Source of the DNA: Verrucomicrobiota bacterium
Lineage (GTDB): Bacteria > Verrucomicrobiota > Verrucomicrobiia > Verrucomicrobiales > DEV007
NCBI GenBank assembly: GCA_013152075.1
Contig: JAADHD010000335.1
Span: 1 to 11,833, forward strand
Direction: 5' to 3'
DNA: 11,833 nt
The notes below the pieces were generated by a model, which saw only the letters and a program-made list of their open reading frames with translations, was not told the DNA's origin and ran no database searches. The translations under genes and the position numbers were made by a program. Position 1 is the stretch's first letter, and every line of letters starts with the position of its first letter. Below are positions 7,590-11,833 of this stretch, in pieces.

Positions 7590-8583
7590 GCGGAAAAATT
7601 CTATCACCATTACCAACGCCTTCAGTGTTATCGAATTGCTGTTGGCGGTCACGGTTTTGACCATACTTCTGCTATTGCTCATGGGAGTCGTGGCGATCAT
7701 AACCGATGTATGGGTAGAGAGTGAGCGAACGATTCAATCCAAACAACGTGCGCGCGCTAGTCTGGAACTTTTTACTCGTGAAATCACTCCCGCGGTAGTG
7801 GATACACGCATGCAGTTTGTCGTCGCACCCGGGAAAAATTTGGAAAAGGTAGGCGCAAAATTTATCGCACCGGACTCACCTGCAGTTTTGTGGATGGCCC
7901 CACTGGGAATAGGCGGAGAATTACGTTGCGTCGGCTACTACCTCTACCGCAATGAAAAAAATAATCATTATCGTCTGAAGCGAATTTATATTCGCAAGGA
8001 TAATCAGGATGGTTATTTCCCTAAATTGATTGATTTGATGAATGCCAGAAACCCCGGTATTCGAACGGATTCACTTAGCTCACGGTGGTTCGTTGACAAC
8101 TGGGATTCCCGGGCATTTGATGACACTTCAGCATACAATCAGAAAGTCATTGTATCTACCGTAGCCGACGGAGTCGTCGCGTTTTGGGTGCAGTGCCTGG
8201 ATTTACTTGGCAACCCTATACCGCTTGTTTCCGAGTCACAACACCATCCGCGAAGTGACCTGTTGTTTAATTCAGCAGCGTATTTTCACATGGCAACATC
8301 CACTCCGTTTGATAATGGCGATTCTTTTGTCTACCTAGCAAAAACACCTTTTGTGATGAAGGCACACCGCTTGCCCGCTGAGATGGAGATTTCAATTATT
8401 ACCATCGGCGATGTCGTTCTGGAGCGTGGTTTGTCCATTCCTCAGATGGAAAATGTAATGAGCAAAAACGGCAGTCTGGACATGAAAGGTTCTGTGAAAT
8501 TGCATATGGAAAAATTACAGGAAAGTGGAATCACAGAGGCCAAAGTTTATACAACACGCGTTAAACTAAGCAATGGAGTTTAA
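7555..8583 (+). CDS. vccC: Verru_Chthon cassette protein C (GspJ-like pseudopilin)
   Basis: This 342-residue protein begins with TTG, preceded closely by GGGGGAG (7546-7552). A second in-frame TTG at 7579 lacks a ribosome site. The leader of 22 residues ends ITNA and the helix begins FSVIELLLAVTV, so Glu is at +5 (Glu27) but Ala rather than Gly stands at -1. The helix covers about 23-48. Next comes the GspJ-type stretch RARASLELFTREI (63-75) and a periplasmic domain with AFWVQCLDLLGNP (about 209-221), LPAEMEISIITIGD (about 273-286) and a C-terminal YTTRVKLSNG. These match cassette C (TIGR02599) as I remember it. The gene overlaps B by 35 nt and abuts A. A non-ATG start plus a deep overlap suggests expression controlled by translational coupling. 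The biological role is unknown; a tip pseudopilin is inferred. Confidence 0.85.
   Translation: MIQISNRKLNIKRKNSITITNAFSVIELLLAVTVLTILLLLLMGVVAIITDVWVESERTIQSKQRARASLELFTREITPAVVDTRMQFVVAPGKNLEKVGAKFIAPDSPAVLWMAPLGIGGELRCVGYYLYRNEKNNHYRLKRIYIRKDNQDGYFPKLIDLMNARNPGIRTDSLSSRWFVDNWDSRAFDDTSAYNQKVIVSTVADGVVAFWVQCLDLLGNPIPLVSESQHHPRSDLLFNSAAYFHMATSTPFDNGDSFVYLAKTPFVMKAHRLPAEMEISIITIGDVVLERGLSIPQMENVMSKNGSLDMKGSVKLHMEKLQESGITEAKVYTTRVKLSNGV
8575..8578 (+). promoter_or_regulatory. Ribosome binding site for cassette protein A
   Basis: GGAG at the end of gene C stands five bases before TTG 8584, and the C stop codon TAA (8581-8583) lies between them. This is normal Shine-Dalgarno spacing. The next in-frame start codon, GTG at 8650, falls inside the membrane helix, so TTG 8584 is the only reasonable start. 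Confidence 0.7.
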
Positions 8584-11500
8584 TTGAAAATTCATCAAAA
8601 TAGCTCGGCTGTTAGGTCAAAGCAAAAGCAGGCAATAGCATTGATTACAGTGCTTATCATTGTTGCGATGCTTACGATGTTGATGCTCGCGTATATTTCA
8701 TCGACGGTTATTGAAAGTAGGGCTTCAGTTGCCTATGCCGATACGCAGCGAGCCAAAATGGTAGCGCAGGGAGGGCTCGCGCACGCGATAGCGGTTCTTA
8801 GGGCAAATATTCCCGAACCTGCGCAGATCAGTGATAGTGCCGAGACCGCTCCGGGCGAAAATTGGGCAATCAATCCGGGTCGACTTACTGTGTTGGACGA
8901 TCAGGGGAATCAAACGCACTTCCCTCTTCACACTGGTGCGGCTGATATTTCACCAGATCAGACCGAAGATCCTGATGTGAACTCAGTTGACCTGAATGAA
9001 CCGGTTCCGGGAAAAACTATACCCTCAATCACTTACACACTTGACTCTTCCGGGGAAGCAGACATCGATCAGGATCCGCCTCTGATGAGGGTGAAGTGGG
9101 TCAATATTCTGCACGACCCTTCTGAGCCGGCTTCAAAAGAAAATCCCCTTGTGGCCAGGCACGCCTTTTGGATAGATGACGAGAGTGGGAAAATTAATTT
9201 CAACACAGCACTCGGAAAACCCGCTCGTGATAATGACCCTGACGGGTTCCACAAACAGTACAAACTAGGGATGATGCCTCCCCTTTTTAGTCAAGTGAGT
9301 GGTGCTAGAGGGCACAGCGCAAAAAATAAAAAGCGACAATGGGCACTCGGCAAATTGAGGTCGGTCAATCTTGATGTCCTATTTTCGAGAAAAGTGGATT
9401 TGGATAAAGGGCAGTTGATCGCGCACACTTTATATCGTGGGTTCAGTCGTTACCCAGAAGCAATACTGGATTATGTGAAATTGCCTAAACACAAAAAAAT
9501 GGATTGGTGGCATCGCAATCGCTACAACCTGACTTTTTACAGTAGGTCACCGGAATTCAACACATTTGGTCGCCCCCGCTTGATGACCACTAATATTCCT
9601 CTCTCTCTGGAGGGGGGGCCTAATTACCAACTTCCCTTCGTATATAGAGGGGCGGATGCTCCTGACTCCCTCAATGACTTAAAGGGCATATTGCATATGA
9701 ATGCCTTATTGGGAAGCCTTGGAATTGGTCAAAAGGTTTATGACAAGGGCAAGGGGTGGGCGTCTTCCGCAAATATTGTGAATCGAGCGCAATTAGAAAT
9801 GATGATGAGATATTTTCGTCGTCAATTCCCGGGTTACGAAGGGAGTTTTGTCGACAAATACGGAGAAGTAGAATGTGCTCAGATTGCCTTAAACATGATG
9901 ACTATGGCAAGGGTGGCCACGGCTCCGACGCGGAGCCGGTTTTCCGAATACTCTTACGATTTGGGTGAAATAAGCACTTCAGCAATATATCTCCCCCACA
10001 GCTTAGAAAGAGCCCGGCATACACCGGAGCGATACTATTGGCGTTTCGAGCCAGGAGCAGACGGCCAGATGGGACGTTTTTTAACAGAAGACGAAAGTTC
10101 CACGGACGAAACGGTGCAAATGCTTGCGCAAACTCCCGGCCCTCATATCACGGAAATCCGACTTGTTTTCAGATCATTTCCAGCCAAAAGTTTGCCGCCT
10201 GCACTCAGTCCGAATGAAGCGTATCGAGCCAACGGCATCAATCGTTATGGGCCTGCTAACAAGCTGGCTAACAAACGATGGTTGGGTTTTCGTTTTGAGG
10301 TGGAATTTTATATGCATGGTGTCGGCCCGAAGGTTCTCCTTCGTCACTCGCCCTTTAGGGTCGATTATTTTGAGTTGGATCTAACTAGCGATGATGGAGA
10401 TAGATTCAACCAGGAATTAGGGCCGGATGAAGCTGAGAACGCAGAGGGGCGTGCTGATAGAAGTTGGGTCTACAATAAACGACGGACAGATGTGAGGCGA
10501 AATGCAAATGGAAAACAATCGACTAGCCGCCCTATCGACAGGCGCAGTCTGGGCTCTTTGTTGGTGGGTAGCTCATACGTTAGCCCATACGACGCATCTT
10601 TGAAGCCGAGCAAACAACGCAACCGACGACTGATCAAAGGTCCGTGGCGGTTTGTGGGCAGAGAACAACGATGGCTTGGCAATCCGGAAGATCCAAATCC
10701 TAGCGCCAATGATTTACCGAGAGAGTTCAACGCAGATTCAATTTCTCACATTAAGGTTAGGTTTCGCGGAGGAGAGGCATTTGGCGGCCGGCCAAGATTG
10801 ATGATTCCACTAGGTGAGCGCAAAGAAGACACCTTGCAGGGGACGGCGGAGATTGATTTTAGGTCTAGCGATATGGTGTCCCTTTCCTGGCAGATCGCAG
10901 ACCCTCGATTAGGGGGCCATAAAGAGCAATGGTGGTATGAATCTCCAGGTGATAACTCAGCGGGCACACCTGGAGCTCGAAACATCAACAAGGACTTCGA
11001 AGCTCTGTCTGAACCGGAGGAACACTCCACCAAGAAGAGTAAGTTTCGTTATATTCAGAGAGCTCATCCAACATTCAAAATAGCCGGCTTTAAGGTTAAT
11101 CGTTCTGATGAATACAGTTCACGCAGTAGAATATCCTCGAAGGGGTTTTGGTCTATGTTGCATACCGGCATTCAAAATCGGATTCCCTGGCGCACCCTTC
11201 GACTCAGTCCTTCCGCGGCGAACGATCCAGCAGGGCCGCCTGATTGGTTATTGATGGATCTGCTCGGGGGAACCTACCCGCTGCAGCATGACCAGTGGAG
11301 AAATGACTCCACCTTGCCTGATGAATTTTCAACGGTTTCTTACATGCACAGCACTGCGGGTGCAATCAACTTGAATAGCAAGGTTTACCCCGAAGACAGT
11401 CCGTATTTTCAAGCTCCTGAAAGGGTGAAGCCATTGCAAGCCGTATTCAAAAATCTTCGCAGTGATGGGGAAATCGCGCGATTGCTTGATGGGATTCGAT

Positions 11501-11833
11501 CTTACCAGGCTAATAATTATTTCAAATACGTTGGGGAGTTGTCCAAAGTTAACGGGTATAACCGTCTTGATTCTGATGCGACAGAATTTCAAAATGAAGA
11601 GTTGCTAAGAAATATGATCGCTTGCCTCACCACCAAATCGAATACTTTTGGAGTGTGGGGAGTTGGTCAGGTGGTGAAAAAAATTCCTAGTAATGTGAAA
11701 TGGGAGCAATTTGAAGACGGCGATATTGTGCAAGGAGAAAAGCGCTTTTTTGCAATAGTTGAACGCTACATCTGGCTAGGCAAGGACGGAGTCCCAGGTA
11801 ACGCTCATGTGAATTCCCAGGGGGTTTGGGATC
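8584..11833 (+). CDS. vccA: Verru_Chthon cassette protein A (giant GspK-like protein), partial at 3' end
   Basis: I translated frame 1 from TTG 8584 to the window edge and found 1083 codons without a stop; the C-terminus is missing. The N-terminus carries a basic leader and then QAIALITVLIIVAMLTM, which aligns with the GspK pattern G-x-A-L-x-x-V-L, with Ala17 in place of the -1 Gly and no Glu at +5. The helix spans about 18-40. Residues 191-207 (ARHAFWIDDESGKINFN) resemble the GspK patch before its saddle domain, and a second INLN motif occurs at 928-931. Other segments I associate with cassette A (TIGR02600) are SPEFNTFGRPRL (322-333), SWQIADPRL (768-776), KGFWSMLHTG (853-862), PPDWLLMDLL (885-894) and NTFGVWGVGQ (1020-1029). 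Canonical GspK is roughly 300-330 residues, so this is over three times as long. The expected location is the inner membrane and periplasm. Function is unproven. Confidence 0.88.
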   Translation, partial: MKIHQNSSAVRSKQKQAIALITVLIIVAMLTMLMLAYISSTVIESRASVAYADTQRAKMVAQGGLAHAIAVLRANIPEPAQISDSAETAPGENWAINPGRLTVLDDQGNQTHFPLHTGAADISPDQTEDPDVNSVDLNEPVPGKTIPSITYTLDSSGEADIDQDPPLMRVKWVNILHDPSEPASKENPLVARHAFWIDDESGKINFNTALGKPARDNDPDGFHKQYKLGMMPPLFSQVSGARGHSAKNKKRQWALGKLRSVNLDVLFSRKVDLDKGQLIAHTLYRGFSRYPEAILDYVKLPKHKKMDWWHRNRYNLTFYSRSPEFNTFGRPRLMTTNIPLSLEGGPNYQLPFVYRGADAPDSLNDLKGILHMNALLGSLGIGQKVYDKGKGWASSANIVNRAQLEMMMRYFRRQFPGYEGSFVDKYGEVECAQIALNMMTMARVATAPTRSRFSEYSYDLGEISTSAIYLPHSLERARHTPERYYWRFEPGADGQMGRFLTEDESSTDETVQMLAQTPGPHITEIRLVFRSFPAKSLPPALSPNEAYRANGINRYGPANKLANKRWLGFRFEVEFYMHGVGPKVLLRHSPFRVDYFELDLTSDDGDRFNQELGPDEAENAEGRADRSWVYNKRRTDVRRNANGKQSTSRPIDRRSLGSLLVGSSYVSPYDASLKPSKQRNRRLIKGPWRFVGREQRWLGNPEDPNPSANDLPREFNADSISHIKVRFRGGEAFGGRPRLMIPLGERKEDTLQGTAEIDFRSSDMVSLSWQIADPRLGGHKEQWWYESPGDNSAGTPGARNINKDFEALSEPEEHSTKKSKFRYIQRAHPTFKIAGFKVNRSDEYSSRSRISSKGFWSMLHTGIQNRIPWRTLRLSPSAANDPAGPPDWLLMDLLGGTYPLQHDQWRNDSTLPDEFSTVSYMHSTAGAINLNSKVYPEDSPYFQAPERVKPLQAVFKNLRSDGEIARLLDGIRSYQANNYFKYVGELSKVNGYNRLDSDATEFQNEELLRNMIACLTTKSNTFGVWGVGQVVKKIPSNVKWEQFEDGDIVQGEKRFFAIVERYIWLGKDGVPGNAHVNSQGVWD

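Noticed and set aside
9756..10384. Open frames at 9756-9968 and 10124-10384 on the plus strand, and several minus-strand frames between 8725 and 11592, as separate small genes
   Set aside because: All lie inside the uninterrupted frame of cassette protein A, whose translation shows family motifs throughout. They have no ribosome sites or recognisable products.
6421..11833. A complete type II secretion or type IV pilus operon
   Set aside because: Only pseudopilin-like genes are present. No ATPase, inner-membrane platform protein, secretin, major pilin or prepilin peptidase occurs in the window.
1..11833. CRISPR array, tRNA or rRNA genes, insertion sequence, or transposase
   Set aside because: I saw no regularly spaced repeats, cloverleaf candidates, rRNA-like sequence, terminal inverted repeats or transposase motifs. 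Nearly all of the window is occupied by intact genes.

Overview
The window reads as chromosomal DNA of a Gram-negative bacterium, most likely a member of Verrucomicrobiota. The phylum call rests mainly on the right half. It holds four consecutive genes that match, from memory of the family signatures, the 'Verru_Chthon cassette' (proteins D, B, C and A, TIGRFAM models TIGR02596/02598/02599/02600), a set named for Verrucomicrobium and Chthoniobacter. An apolipoprotein N-acyltransferase shows that there is an outer membrane. I cannot fix the class or genus from the sequence alone.

Left half, 1-4396, plus strand: a cell-elongation and RNA-processing cluster. The last codons of mreC run into mreD through an ATGA overlap, mreD overlaps mrdA (penicillin-binding protein 2), and after 55 bp comes rng (ribonuclease G). 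MreC, MreD and PBP2 belong to the elongasome that builds lateral-wall peptidoglycan. Ribonuclease G is a housekeeping RNase for rRNA and mRNA processing. A hairpin plus T-run ends this block.

Middle, 4457 to about 6190, minus strand: lnt, the last enzyme of lipoprotein maturation, convergent with rng. A 209-bp AT-rich gap (6212-6420) separates lnt from the divergent cassette and is the only intergenic region of any size. No gene-free stretch exceeds 300 bp.

Right half, 6421 to the window edge, plus strand: the cassette, in order D, B, C, A. D, B and C have type IV prepilin-like N-termini with Glu at +5. A has a GspK-like N-terminus without that Glu. The order and features parallel gspH-gspI-gspJ-gspK, the minor pseudopilins that form the tip of type II secretion pseudopili. 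The K-like member is however over 1083 residues and is cut off by the window end. The four genes overlap or abut and must be translated as a unit. No ATPase, platform protein, secretin or major pseudopilin is present here, so assembly would have to use machinery encoded elsewhere. The function of the cassette is, to my knowledge, not experimentally established. It is the best candidate in this window for an uncharacterised system.

The plus strand is C-rich relative to G from 1 to about 6200, whichever strand is coding, and G-rich from the start of the cassette. The break therefore coincides with the divergent intergenic region.
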